Assembly: GCA_020740775.1 (NCBI GenBank)
Contig: JAHEWK010000005.1
Span: forward strand, 1,798,001-1,862,000
Origin: Ilyonectria destructans
Taxonomy: Eukaryota > Ascomycota > Sordariomycetes > Hypocreales > Nectriaceae
Reading direction: 5' to 3'
Length of the DNA: 64,000 nt
The position numbers were made by a program, and so were the translations under genes. This document shows, piece after piece, positions 22,300 to 33,545 of this stretch (positions are counted from its first letter, which is position 1; every line of letters starts with the position of its first letter). The notes beneath the pieces are model-generated. The model saw only the letters and a list, made by a program, of their open reading frames with translations. It did not search any database and was not told the origin of the DNA.

Positions 22300-23478
22300 C
22301 TACTCAGCTACTTGGACAACTAGTCTTCCCTTGAAAGCCCCATCCTGGTATGCTTCTACAATTCTAGGAATATCGCTGAATGGGACACGGGCGACATGAG
22401 ATCTAACGCCGCTCCTCTCTACCACTTCCATCATTCTTCTGACAGAGTCTGCGCTCGCAACGTAGCTCCCCATGATGACCAGCTCGCGGAACACCATTAA
22501 ACTGGGATCAAACCGCCACTCCTCCGGAGGTAGCCCGAGAGCAACCATGACTCCCCCGAAGCGCAGGAGCGTTAATGCCCAGGAGTTGACATCGAGAGAA
22601 TCTGTGCAGACAATTGTAGCCGCGATTCCTTCGCCTTTTGTAAAGTCAAGTATCTGAGTGGCGGCGGCCTCGCTTGAAGTAGAGTCGATGATGAGATCAG
22701 GTGACAGGCCGGGAGGGACTTCGCTCGCTAGGGATCTCGCAGCTTCTCGGGTGTCGATGGCAATTGTGCGGTATCCCATTGCCTTTGAGAATTGTATTCC
22801 AAGGTGTCCGAGGCCTCCTATTCCTATAATCGCGACGACCGCACCAGGTTCGAGGGTTGCTGTTGCTTTTTCGAGCGCTCCCCATACGGTTGCCTTTCAT
22901 ATTCCCAATTTTAGCTCCTCTACTTCTCGCGTGGTGGGATATTTGTTTGAACAAGACTTACCCCAGCGCACATCAGCGGTGCTGCTTGGTCAAATGGTAA
23001 AGACTCTGGTAACAAAACCGTGGTGGCCGGATCGACAACCATATACTCAGCAAAACACCCATCGTTCTTGAACCCAGCCATCTCACGCCTCTCACATAGC
23101 CTCGGGTCCAGTTTGCTGTGACGTCGTAGCGCCAACGCACATCCGGTGCATTGAGAGCACGCATTTTTAAAATTCAACGCGCCTACCCGGTCGCCCTCTT
23201 TCCAGGATCCGCTGCATTTGGAACCAATCTGGACAATGACTCCGGCAGGCTCATGCGATGGTATCATGGGCAGTTTGCATGCGAATTGCCCACGGAGCAC
23301 TTGAAGATCTGAGTGGCAGAAGCCTGCCGCATGGACCTTGATAAGGAGCTCATGGTCTCTGATCTTGGGTACTTCGATCGAAACGAGCTCATACGACGCG
23401 TTGTACTATTTCATTGTCAATATGGATTGAAATTGACAAGGCTTCAATACACACCTCGTGGATTTGTGCCGCTTTCAT
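22300..23478 (-). CDS. Zinc-type alcohol dehydrogenase (MDR superfamily)
   Basis: An NAD(P)-dependent alcohol/aldehyde oxidoreductase. Exons 23478-23455, 23405-22962 and 22893-22300 join in frame to 353 residues. The N-terminal GroES-like domain has AGFCHSDLQ with the catalytic zinc Cys, IPSHEPAG (the conserved GHE replaced by SHE), and structural-zinc cysteines in NACSQCTGCALA and RLCERR. The Rossmann loop GIGGLGHLGIQF and AIDTREA follow. The C-terminus ends GRLVVQVAE as in yeast-type ADHs. In-frame ATGs at 23490 and 23508 could lengthen the N-terminus by 4 or 10 residues; I chose MKAAQIHE by family. It is divergent to the deacetylase-like gene. The substrate is unknown; a link to the local catabolic cluster is inference. 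Confidence 0.9.
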
Positions 23479-24002
23479 TTGTCGCGGCATTTCCTGGTTG
23501 ACTGACATCTTGCAGGGTTGGTGATGGTTCAGCGTTCTCGCCATGCAGATCGAATCCGAGATCAAGACGACACTCCATATCACCAGATACCGCCATTGCC
23601 GATCAAATCGTACCATGCGATTTACTGATATGGCATTGCGACTCCGCGTTCCATTCAACCGACATCATCATCAACCATCATTGGTGCTTACGACTCCAAC
23701 AGTAGCGGGGAGCTTATCCAAGCCTCCAACTGATACGCGCCATTAAGCTCCAACTCAATGCCCCGCGATGCATCTTGATCCTGCGGCCGTCATGGGATTA
23801 GTGATGATAGGACTGGCCTTGACTCAGTCTAGCTTCTTGCGCGCGCCGTCATCATAAGGACTCTCATCGCCGGCAAACGGTTAGCTCCCCGCTTCTGTGA
23901 CTTGACATATTTCCCTGCTTTCGATTCCCTGTTCTTGACCTTGCTCTCAGGCGCATTGCATCCAGATCAATTCTCAGAGTTTGACCAGACACCAAATTTA
24001 CA
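23479..24002. promoter_or_regulatory. Divergent promoter region, alcohol dehydrogenase / NodB-like hydrolase
   Basis: This 0.5-kb region separates two divergent starts. It contains one TGACTCA at 23820-23826, which may be chance. Shared control of the two enzymes is plausible but unproven. Confidence 0.45.
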
Positions 24003-25123
24003 ATGGGCAAGAAGCGCGTTCTCATTAGCTACGGCGTCGACGTCGACGCTGTCGCAGGTTGGCTGGGCTCTTACGGCGGCGAAGACTCGCCAAACGACAT
24101 TAGCAGAGGTCCGTTCTCCCCGCGCGGGGAAGCTCCCAGGTGATGCGATTGACTAACAACAATGCGCCGAGACAGGCATCTTCGCGGGCACAGTGGGCAC
24201 GCAACGGCTGCTAAAGCTGTTCGATAAGTACAAAATTAAGACGACCTGGTTCATTCCCGGTCACAGCCTGGACACTTTTCCCGAGGATATGGCCGCTGTG
24301 AGAGATGCTGGTCATGAGATTGGCTTGCACGGTTATTCGCACGAGAACCCGACCGACATGACAATTGAACAACAGCGCGATGTCTTGGATAAGACATATC
24401 GGCAATTGACAGACTTCTGTGGTGGCAAGCCGCCCCGAGGAAGCGTTGCACCTTGGTGAGTTCTTCCTTCAATATCCCCCAGAGCTTCGTCTAACAGAGC
24501 TTCTGCAGGTGGGAGACTAGCGGCGAGGGCGCGCAGCTCCTCCTTGACTACGGCATCGAATACGACCACAGCATGGCGCACCACGACTGCCAACCATACT
24601 ATCTCAACACGGGAGAGTCATGGACCAAGATTGACTACAAAAAGAAGGCCGAGGAGTGGATGAAGCCGCTGGTCAAGGGCACTGACACGGGCCTGGTCGA
24701 GATTCCTACCAACTGGTATCTCGATGACCTGCCGCCCATGATGTTTATCAAGGCGGCACCCAACAGCCACGGCTTCGTCAATGCGCGCGACGTGGAGGAT
24801 ATCTGGCGCGACCACTTTGACTACTTCTACCGCGAGTACGACGAGTTCATCTTTCCCATGACTGTCCACCCTGACGTGTCAGGACGGCCACATGCGCTTT
24901 TGATGCACGAGAGGTAAGCTCATCTTGATTAGTGATATTGGTTCAATTCCATGAACTGGTTGCTAACATTATTGTCTGGTACAGACTTATCGAGCACTTC
25001 AAAAGCCACGAGGGCGTCGAGTTTGTGACGATGGCGCAGATGTCGGATGAGTTTAAGAGCAAGAACAAGCCAGCGCCTGGAGCGTTGATGCCTGCGGCAG
25101 CGGGTGCTATGTTGAAGAAGTGA
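24003..25123 (+). CDS. NodB-homology hydrolase (polysaccharide deacetylase / PuuE-type allantoinase-like)
   Basis: Four exons (first 24003-24108, second from 24176) encode about 309 residues. The NodB fold is visible: [17 protein letters not shown] with the metal-site Asp, [15 protein letters not shown], and [14 protein letters not shown] with the His-x3-His metal pair, then a conserved [11 protein letters not shown]. The stretch [19 protein letters not shown] near the C-terminus is the pattern I associate with the cytosolic PuuE/cyclic-imide-hydrolase branch, not with secreted chitin deacetylases. No signal peptide or carbohydrate-binding domain is seen. The likely reaction is opening of a cyclic amide, imide or ureide, or deacetylation of a small molecule. 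Databases often label such genes simply polysaccharide deacetylase. It sits with an amidase, which could take the half-amide product; that step is inference. Confidence 0.88.
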
Positions 25124-26165
25124 TGTTAACGTCTCCCTCTGTATAATAAAACCATATTTGGTATGAATTGACTTGATATGATCAACGAACCTTCATTGAG
25201 ACTTGGTGCGATTATTGGACCTCGTAAGCTTGCCGACAAATCTTTGCCCTCTGACGTTTGCTCCATGGTACCTAGCTTTGAACTCAGATATTGACGTGCG
25301 TTTCGGTAATCTGCACCGTGGACTATTCCATCTACCTTAGCCCTGTTGTAGTAAGGTCCTAGTATCATCTATCTACTTAGACTCGGCAGTGCTCAGCACA
25401 GAAACACACAGGATGATAGTTCTCTCAAAATGTCATTGAATTAGACTCCAAGCGATAAGTTCTATCACTCCAACATACCAAGAGATTCAAAATCTAGGCC
25501 ATTGGGCGTTGGAGTAAGGATCTAGACCAGAGCAGTTGGGGTGAGTTAGTCGCGTGCATACCGAGCCGATACCCCGAGCAACGAACAGCGCCAGTATTTC
25601 TCAACATTCTAGAACTCATCTCCAACACAACGATATACTACAGATCGTAAAGAAATATCCTCTTGGAAATGGCATATCATATCTCCAATTCCTCTTGTTG
25701 GAGGTGTCTACGACCAAACTTGCTCCAACGACCCCAAGAGTCCCCCGCTAGCCTCCAACCAGCGACTCTAGCCTCCAACTCTACCAAATGTACTCCAACG
25801 CTATCAACCCCCCTCAATGCGCAGAATCTCCACTGCAAACGTAGCGGTATCAGGAACCATGCGTCCATCAGCCCGTCCAGAACGCGCTAAAACCCCAGAT
25901 GGCTTATCTTAGCCTTTGGTCACCAGTTCAAGGGTGACATTGGGCCAGGATTGGCGCAGATGCGGTACGGCACTCCAGTGCAACTCACTATCCTGGCATT
26001 CCTTGTTTCTCTCCATATTTACTATATAGCCCCCAGGGCTGATGATCATATTGCCTGGATGAAACAGATCATCTCAATTCCTCTTTGACATCATCTCTCA
26101 AGCAGACTTGGCTACTTGGACTTGTTTGCATATTTTCAAGTCGACAAACCCTCGACGAATTGACC
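25124..26165. other. Intergenic region upstream of the Mtr-like permease
   Basis: One kilobase with no convincing ORF. It probably holds the permease promoter. Confidence 0.5.
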
Positions 26166-27721
26166 ATGACTGTCACTGGCTCTGAGAAGGGCGCTGATGC
26201 CATCACCCCTGCGCAGCGGCGCACCAGCAGCAGCAGCAGTGTCGATGCCGGCAAAGTTGACAACTCCGACGATGCCTTTGAAGTGTTCAAGCGCGGCGAA
26301 GGAACCGTGGACTTTCGAACCGTCGGCTGGATTCACACGTCCGTTATTTTCCTTAAGGGTATGTCCCCTGGTCAATTCGACTCATCGCTTTGTCCTACGA
26401 GAAGAACTTCATCGTACTAACAACACCACAGTCATCTTCGCCACTGGTGTCCTCACCATCCCCTCGTCCATGTACGTGCTGGGCGCCCTGCCCGGCGCCA
26501 TCAACGTAATCGGCTGGCAGCTCCTCAACACATACTGCGCCATCGTGCAGGGCAACTTCCGCAACTCGCACGCGGGATGCCACTCGATCGCGGACATGGC
26601 CGAGGTCGTGGGCGGCAAGTGGGTGCGTGAGATCGTGGGCATCATCTTCCTGGTGACGTTTGCCATTGTCGGCGCCTCGGGCGTGTTCGGCTCGTCCGTG
26701 GCCCTCAATGCGCTGTCGGACCATTCCATCTGCACCAACTACTTCATGCTGGTCGCCACCTTCATGGTCTTCATCTTGGCCAGCGTGCGCAAGTTCGAGA
26801 AGATTGCTTGGCTGACCTGGGTCGGATTCATCTCCGTCTTTGTGGCCGTCTTCGTCGTCGTGTAAGCATTGCATGCAAACAACATTACATCCTGAATTTG
26901 GCTAACTGAGAGCTTCTTGCTGTAGTATCGGAGTTACTGTCATCGATCGCCCTGCGGCTGCCCCTCAGACCGGCGACTTTGACCTGGGCTACCATGTCAT
27001 CGGCCACCCGTCTTTTGTTGCAGGAATCACATCAGTTGCGTCCATCTTCTGCTCCAGCGCTGGAACTTCCGCGTTCTTGCCCGTCATCTCGGAGATGCGA
27101 AAGCCGCGAGACTACAACAAGGCCGTCTACCTGTGCATGGGTTTTGTGGGCGCCAGCTACCTGTGCTTCAGCTTGGTCGTATACAGGTGGTGCGGTCAAT
27201 GGGTCGCGTCTCCCTCGCTAGGCAGCGCCGGTGGCACCATCAAGAAGGTGTCGTATGGTATTGGTTTGATCGGCCTTCTGGTCAGCGCGTGTCTCTACAT
27301 CCACGTTGCGGCCAAGTACATGTTCGTGCGCCTGCTGCGCAACTCGGTGCACCTGCAGAAGAACTCGCTCATCCACTGGGGTGTCTGGTTGGGCTGCACG
27401 GGATCGATGAGCATCGTGTCCTTCCTGTTGGCGTCTGGCATCCCCATCTTCAACTACCTGCTGGCCCTGGCTGGCAGCTTGACCTTTGCGCCTCTCGCCC
27501 TGGGTCTGCCGGGATACCTCTGGATCTTTGATCACAAGGAGTACCGAACGGGGTCGTTGGGCAAGAAGGTCATCTACTGGTTGCACTGGGTTCTGATTGC
27601 GTTGGCGGCGTTCCTGACTGTCGGCGGAACATACGGTGTTATCCAGCAGGTCATTGATGCGTACGCGAGCGGCCAGATTAGCTCCGCGTTTTCGTGCGCC
27701 GACAACAGTGGCTCGACATGA
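26166..27721 (+). CDS. Neutral amino-acid permease, AAAP family (N. crassa Mtr-like)
   Basis: A plasma-membrane amino-acid/proton symporter. Three exons (26166-26358, 26432-26861, 26926-27721) join in frame to 472 residues, the family size. The N-terminal 50 residues are hydrophilic and Ser-rich (RRTSSSSSVDAG). About eleven membrane spans follow, beginning FATGVLTIPSSMYVLGALPG, the AAAP signature for span 1. GCHSIADMAEVVGGKWVRE sits in the first cytoplasmic loop and VISEMRKPRDYNKAVYL in a later loop; both are typical of Mtr. The C-terminal tail is short. It lies at the right end of the accessory enzyme group and could import its substrate or product. Family confidence is high; substrate range is not readable. 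Confidence 0.93.
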
Positions 27722-28896
27722 GATGTTGGTCTAGTTTGTAGAGGGTCGGTCAGAATGACGAGATTCTATCAGGCGAAAGGCTTTGCTAGCTTAATTTATA
27801 TAGGTGGAAATAGTTCTAGTAGATCAAGAGAAATCCTTGAGATTCAAACCCATATGTACTCGACTTTAGCAAGTGACAAACCCAACGTACTTCTAGGGTC
27901 CATACATTACTACGTAGTAATCTCAAGGTCAGGTAACTAGAGTCAGCTCTGGCCCGCTTGCCGCGAAAAAGTAATATGTTCACCAAGATTCATATCCATG
28001 GAAATATCACTACCCATCTAAACTCCCGCCCCCTTAAACCAAACACACTAGATGGAGCAGTGGCTTGGTTCTCTACAAGAGGCATGGCAGCTGTATGGGG
28101 TGCATGAAAAAAATACCCGGAGAGATTATGCAAGATGAGATGCAGCCAGCTAAACAGACCTGGACGAATGGAAACTCTTGCTCGTGCAATAAGTTACCCC
28201 TTTCAGCGCATGCAGCCATCCTGACCAACCCCGTCACCCACAGCTTAACGGCTCAACGGCGCTGTCGTAACAATGAGTCAACAATTTTACACCCATATCC
28301 TCACCATTTCTAATTATAACATGGTCCTAGTGTCAGGTAAGGCGAGATCCCTCCGTCTTGGCAATTCCCGGTAATAAGTCAACCCCCCGTCTCGTCCCAT
28401 CGCGCCGGCTAAGCGAAGGCTCGCCCACCAAATCGAGCAGCGGCCGAACCAGGGACCGCTGAAATTAGCCCGCTCTTGGGGCCCTAAGGCCAAACAAAAC
28501 AGCCCCTTTGGGGGCACTGCCCGTAACGCGATTGCTTCAGGAGGCTCTGGCGGCCCCCTTACAGCGGGCTACGGCCCTGGGATTCGCTGGGGAACGCTGG
28601 GTCTGGGGAGCACAGGGAGCGAGAACTGGAGCGCGGTAGGCAGTTTGAGACTAGATCGAGTGGAACTGCACAGGATTGGCATGCATGCTCCGGTAATGAA
28701 GTTGTTGCACGGCACACGGCAGCCGTCTGGCCGTTTAAAAGATTGCTCGTCCCCAAGAGAAGGAAAAGAGAAGTGTAAGTTAAGGGAAAGACTGTCAGTC
28801 CTCGTTCGTTTGTTGCCATCTTCGCCCCGAGACCACGGTCGTCCACTCGTTAAGCAACACCACAACACCAACCCACTCGCCCCCTAATCAACCACC
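27722..28896. other. Intergenic region between permease and GPI-anchored protein
   Basis: This 1.2-kb stretch contains a 16-bp palindrome (listed separately) and the promoter of the next gene. No coding region was recognised. Confidence 0.5.
27906..27921. repeat. 16-bp perfect palindrome
   Basis: ATTACTACGTAGTAAT is fully self-complementary. Its core TACTACGTAGTA recurs at 58183-58194. Function is unknown. Confidence 0.7.
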
Positions 28897-29562
28897 ATGT
28901 CCGCCTCCAAGATCCTCGCCCTGGCCGCCATGCTCCTCGCCGCCTCGCCGGCCGTCGCCCGCACCGACATCGCGGGCTGCACGTCCTCCGCGGGAGTCGC
29001 GACGGCCAGCAACGGCGGAGGCCTCTACGCGACCGTCATCTGGTACGTCCCCGGGACGGGCGAGCTATGCGAATTCCTCGACTGCGGCGGCGGCCGCGCG
29101 CCCCCCAAGACCACCGTCCCCGGGTGCCCCTCGTACAAGGGCACCGAGACCTACTCGCCCCAGTACCTCGACCTCAAGACCAGCGAGGCGGCTTCCGCTG
29201 CTACCGAGCTGGCGGAGGCGTCTGAGACGGCGGTTGAGGACGACACGGCTACCATCACCGAGGCGCCCAGCACCACCAAGGCCGCCGGGACCAAGGACAA
29301 GACCACGCTGAGCACCAGCGTCGTAGAGTCGGAGGGTGAGCAGACCACGGCGTCTGCCTCCGAGGACAAGGACACCAAGACGACTGCCGCTGCGTCAAAC
29401 TCCGGCTCCAGCTCCGGGGACAACGCCGAGACCACCGGCTCTGCGGGTGCCGCCACGACTCCTGCCAACAGCTCGTCTACCGCCGGTGCCGCCTCCATGC
29501 CCACCGCCGGCGCCATCATGGGCCTCATGGCCGGTGCTGCTGTCTACGTCGGGATGCTGTAG
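28897..29562 (+). CDS. GPI-anchored Ser/Thr-rich secreted protein
   Basis: A single exon encodes 221 residues. An N-terminal signal peptide (MSASKILALAAMLLAASPAVA, cut near residue 21) precedes a cysteine-containing domain, about residues 25-90. That domain contains GCTSSAGVATASNGGGLYA, a WYVPGTGELCEFLDCGGG segment and PPKTTVPGCPSYKGTETYSP. A long Ser/Thr/Ala/Glu-rich stalk (90-195), likely O-mannosylated, follows. The C-terminus is a small-residue stretch then hydrophobic AGAIMGLMAGAAVYVGML, a classic GPI-anchor signal. It should sit in the plasma membrane or cell wall. Related proteins are often labelled siderophore biosynthesis enzymes in fungal genomes, apparently by transfer of an old annotation; nothing here supports that reaction. 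Confidence 0.85.
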   Translation: MSASKILALAAMLLAASPAVARTDIAGCTSSAGVATASNGGGLYATVIWYVPGTGELCEFLDCGGGRAPPKTTVPGCPSYKGTETYSPQYLDLKTSEAASAATELAEASETAVEDDTATITEAPSTTKAAGTKDKTTLSTSVVESEGEQTTASASEDKDTKTTAAASNSGSSSGDNAETTGSAGAATTPANSSSTAGAASMPTAGAIMGLMAGAAVYVGML

Positions 29563-30820
29563 TTGCCTAATTGCCTTGTTGCCAAGTAGCTGGATTAATA
29601 CAATAATAATAATAATAATAATACGTCTAGAGTCTTTGAGCCACGGAACAAACCTGTAGTTCCCTTCAGCCATCCATGCCATGTCGCCGTGTTATCCATC
29701 TCCTTCCTCTCGCTTGCATGCAGGGAAATCCTGTTTCAAAGCATTGCCATGCCGTCATGTATGTACTTCAACACCAACTCCCCAGCCAGAACCAGCCAAC
29801 GCCAGCACCTTCCTAATGGGCTTCCGCGAGAAAAGTTGTACGTAAAAAGAACCGGCGTTGACGCCATTGCACCGAATGTACCCGGCACTCGCCGCATCGC
29901 AACAATGGAAACCCTCCGGCCTTGAACGGGCGCAGTTCCGCCACCGTGGAGCCGGGCGTCAGACGCCAAACGCGCCCTACGAGTGGCACCCGGGGATCTT
30001 GACGAGCCCTTATCTCGATGGCCGGGCGTCCAATGAACGACCAATGAACGACCCCGTCAAGAGCCCCCTCGTGTTCCACCGCCTCAACGCCCGGCGACAG
30101 CAGCGATAGGTAACGTGCAGGATAGGCAAGTGCATGTTTAGAAGTCCTGCAGGGCGCGATGGACAACATTCTTTGGCAACTTGCAGCGAAGGAGTCGTCC
30201 AGAATTCCAAGTCATAGCCGAGATCTCGCCTTATTTACCGGGCTCTTCTCTCCACTTCCACTTCATATTTGCTCTTCCATTCAACCTACCTGCTCGGTCC
30301 TATTCAGAGGAATCAATCCACAAGCATCAATTCCAGCCTCAACTCTGCTCTCGTCCCCACACTTTCCCCAGACTCAACCCACCGCCTCTCCTCCGCCGCG
30401 ACCATCGTGACGGAGCAGTCATCCCATCACCCATTGCTCTACTCTTCTCCCTTTGACTTCCCCGCAAATAAGCCTTGGACTCTTCTTCTCCCACCTGACC
30501 ACAAGTCCACTTCCCAGCCAACCGTTTCCCCAAACGCGGCCTGGTGACGAAAAGCGCGGCCCCAAGATCGATCACACGGCACCCCCGGACCACTCGCGTA
30601 AGAGCCGCCACTACCCGTACCGAACATTCCCCAACCAAACCAAGACAGATCGTGTACCACTAGAACACCAACTTGAAAGCTTCATATTTCATCAAGAAAA
30701 AGAAGAGGGGTGGTACAACCAGAATAACGCATCAAGCAACCAGGGAGAAGGACACAAGCAAAAGGCCCTGTCTTGGCCCATCACGTCGTATCGCATCACA
30801 TCACCGTCTTGTCTCCTAAG
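29563..30820. other. Intergenic region upstream of the GNAT gene
   Basis: Contains the AAT microsatellite and a pyrimidine-rich stretch at about 30240-30540 typical of fungal promoters and leaders. No gene was seen. Confidence 0.5.
29602..29622 (+). repeat. AAT microsatellite, seven units
   Basis: Seven perfect AAT units lie 40 bp past the stop codon of the GPI-anchored gene, probably in its 3' UTR. Confidence 0.9.
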
Positions 30821-31455
30821 ATGGGTTCTCGAGGAATTACCATGCAGCCCGAGGGCGAACCACGGTTCTGGTACCGCGATAACTTCTTTCTCACAAATGA
30901 CAAGTCCTATCTGGATTCCCAAGTCTTCAACAAGTTCCTCAAACAAATGTGGTGGAGCAGTCCACTCGAACAGCCTCAATTGCATAAGCTCTTGAACAAT
31001 TGTCTAACTCTGGCGGTATACTCGGTTCCTCAGACCGCTGCTGACATGAAGGGTGGGTGGTTTAAGTCCCTTTGGTTGCCTTTGTTCGTTCATCCCGTGT
31101 TAACATAACCGCAGCAAACGGTATCGCACGACCCAAAGACGGCTCCGGGATCAAGATGGTCGGCTTCGCTCGTGTTGTCACCGACTATGTCACTTTCGCC
31201 TATCTTACCGACGTATTCGTCGTGGAGGAATATCAACGGCGTGGTCTAGCCTCGTGGTTGATGCGGTCGCTCAAGGAGATAGTCAATGAGTGGAAAGACA
31301 TGCGTGGCCTCCTACTCATGACCCACGACGAATCCGCTGCGAGGATGTACAAGCGCGAGCTCGGTGCGCTCGACTTCGAAGAAGGGCCCTCGGCTGGGCT
31401 GGTGCTCCTAGAGCTGCCTGGCCCAGCGGAAAAGCCCACCCCCACGCACCACTGA
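30821..31455 (+). CDS. GNAT-family N-acetyltransferase
   Basis: Uses acetyl-CoA to acetylate an unknown small amine or protein. Two exons (30821-31052 and 31115-31455), with a 62-bp GTGGGT...GCAG intron, give 190 residues. Residues about 14-60 (FWYRDNFFLTNDKSYLDSQ, WWSSPLE) form the N-terminal part of the fold. The acetyl-CoA motif A is VVEEYQRRGLASWLMRSL, with the Q/R-x-x-G-x-A loop, preceded by the beta strand FAYLTDVFV. The C-terminal strand LGALDFEEGP follows. This arrangement matches bacterial-like cytosolic GNATs common in ascomycetes. An alternative ATG six codons in is possible. It converges on TRM7 with about 105 bp between the stop codons. Confidence 0.85.
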
Positions 31456-31561
31456 TTTGCAAACTTGCATGCGATACCAATTCTGGTTTCCTCTTATGGC
31501 GTCCTCCTCTGGCGAAGCATCTCCTCGATGGGGTTTCTTGGTGTTTCTTGGTTCTTGTATT

Positions 31562-32755
31562 TTAGCGCTGCGACCCAGACAATGCGGCTCGCGTCTCAAT
31601 GGCTCGCTTATATGGGGGAGCAATCGGCGGCTGGACTGGGTCTAGAGAGACATAGTCCTCGGGTAGCTGGTATGACGCATCGGAGTCAAAGGCGGCTAGA
31701 TCTCCACAAGCAATGAATGGTGCGATCCACCGAGTGTTTCTCTCCTTATCCTCGGGCGTGTCATCGTAGACCTCCATCTCCACCACTCCCTGCTCACTGA
31801 CACCCGCGGTATCCTTCATCTCGGTATCGGTCTTCTGGGCCTCCCGCTCCTTAAGCATCTCCTCCAGCCGGCCACCGACTCCAAGCGGCTCTTCCAAGCT
31901 GGCTCGGAACCCAGCTGGGGGTTGGAAATTGATGCACACGATGAATGCCTCGACACTGCTGGCTCGACTGCTACGCGGTTTGGCCACAATGACCTTTTCG
32001 AAGAAGATCTTGAGCTGCGCGTACAGAACATCGACGTTCTTGCCGCGGAAGATCTTGGCCACAAACTTGCCGCCGGGCTTCAGCACGCAAAGCGCGAGGT
32101 TCAGTGCGGCAAAGAGCAATTGTGACTGGACGTAGATGTCGAGGTCGTGGAGACCAGTAACGTCGGGGGCACCATCACTGAGAACCAGGTCGACCGGGTG
32201 CGAGGCCTGCGTTCCGGTCGCGTTGGGATCGAAATCGGGATCGAGTGCTGAAAGGAGTAGGGGCACCGTCGCGGGGTGGGTGATGTCGGCGCGAAGGGTC
32301 GTGATGCCAGCCAGCGGTGAGATGGGCTGCAGATCAATCGACACAATCTTGACGTCCTCTCGCGGTTTGTTTTCCTCCTGCTGCTCGTCGGTTGTCTTCT
32401 CCGCCTCGGCCTTCTGCTCGTCCTCGGGCAGAATGCCCAACATCTGCTGTCGGAACCGGGCCTCCTTATCGTGCCATGCCGTCCGGCCAAACTTCTCCCC
32501 CTTGATCAGCACGCGCGAGAGCACCTGCGACCAACTCCCCGGTGCCGCACATAAATCAACCACTCGAGTGACATTGGCGAAGAGATCGAATTCTAGAGGG
32601 GTAAGATGTCAGCGGGGCGCACTTAGAAGGCGGGACATGAGGGGCAATGGACCTTCGTCGAGCTGCAGCAGCTTGAAGGCGCTTCGGGCGCGCCAACCCT
32701 GCTCCTTGGCGAGCCGGTAGTAGGCGTCGCGCTTGTCCTTGGAGGATTTTCCCAT
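31562..32755 (-). CDS. TRM7: tRNA 2'-O-ribose methyltransferase, FtsJ family (Trm7)
   Basis: Methylates the ribose of nucleotides 32 and 34 in the tRNA anticodon loop with SAM, working with Trm732 and Trm734 partners in yeast. Two exons (32755-32653 and 32592-31562) join to 377 residues. The start [19 protein letters not shown] and [15 protein letters not shown] match the family closely. The K-D-K-E catalytic set is visible: Lys in RSAFKLLQ, Asp in [11 protein letters not shown], Lys in [10 protein letters not shown], and Glu in SSVEAFIVC. The SAM loop is [16 protein letters not shown]. It is longer than yeast Trm7 because of an acidic insert after the SAM loop ([17 protein letters not shown]) and an extended acidic tail. 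It is divergent from QNS1. Confidence 0.95.
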
Positions 32756-33545
32756 TGTGCGTGGTTGAGATGCGAGTTCTGAACTGCGATGGAAATTTTA
32801 AGAGACGCCTTTGAATTTCTTGGTGCCCCGCGTTGCGTCAATGTGGGGTTGAAGCTCATGGTGGGGTGAGCTACCCTAGACGCATTGATATTGCCATCCT
32901 CGACGTGAAATTGAGGAAGCGCTGTTTGTTTTAAGCTTCAGTAACTAGGAGACAGTGTATATGGGCTTTCTTCAATAATATATTTCCAATGAAGTATAGT
33001 TCGCGGTTAGGAGTGTTGAAATAAAAGTACATGGTAATTGAACCGAGGAACTCTCAGAGTAAAAGTAGATGTTGCCGCACCATCGCCCAGCAAGGTCATG
33101 CCCTTTAGGACAACTCCCAAAAAGTCTACATCGCAGGCTAGAGTGGCAAAACTCCTAAAAATAGATGCCTACCTTACATATCATCCGGGTACCTAAAGTG
33201 TCACAAAGCTGGTACCTTTACGTAGTCGTTCCGAGGACACCAGTTTTGTGGAACCAGCCAATCAGAGCGCCGCTACCAGGCGAACCGTCTTTATCTTCGG
33301 ATATCCGCAAACGAATAGCTGACTCAGGTCCCTTGATGCCGCAGCCAGGAATGTCCCGCACGAGACCTGCTTCTTGACCACATCAACCTGCTTTCTTCTT
33401 GGCATTGGTTGGTAAACTGTTTCACTGCAGTTTTCAGCATCGAAGCCTCGCATAGGTTCACCTCATTCGTCCGAGAGACTCAGAGGTCGCCGCTTCTCTT
33501 AGTCCCCTCCTGACCGTCTTGAACCCCGCTTGCCGGACTCTCAAG
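32756..33545. promoter_or_regulatory. Divergent region between TRM7 and QNS1
   Basis: 0.8 kb between divergent starts. No gene is visible. It carries one TGACTCA at 33320-33326 that may be chance. Confidence 0.45.

Noticed and set aside
23820..23826. TGACTCA as a CPC1 site here and at 33320-33326, with TGAGTCA at 28274 and 56447
   Set aside because: About eight matches to TGA(C/G)TCA are expected by chance in 64 kb, so these are not evidence of regulation.
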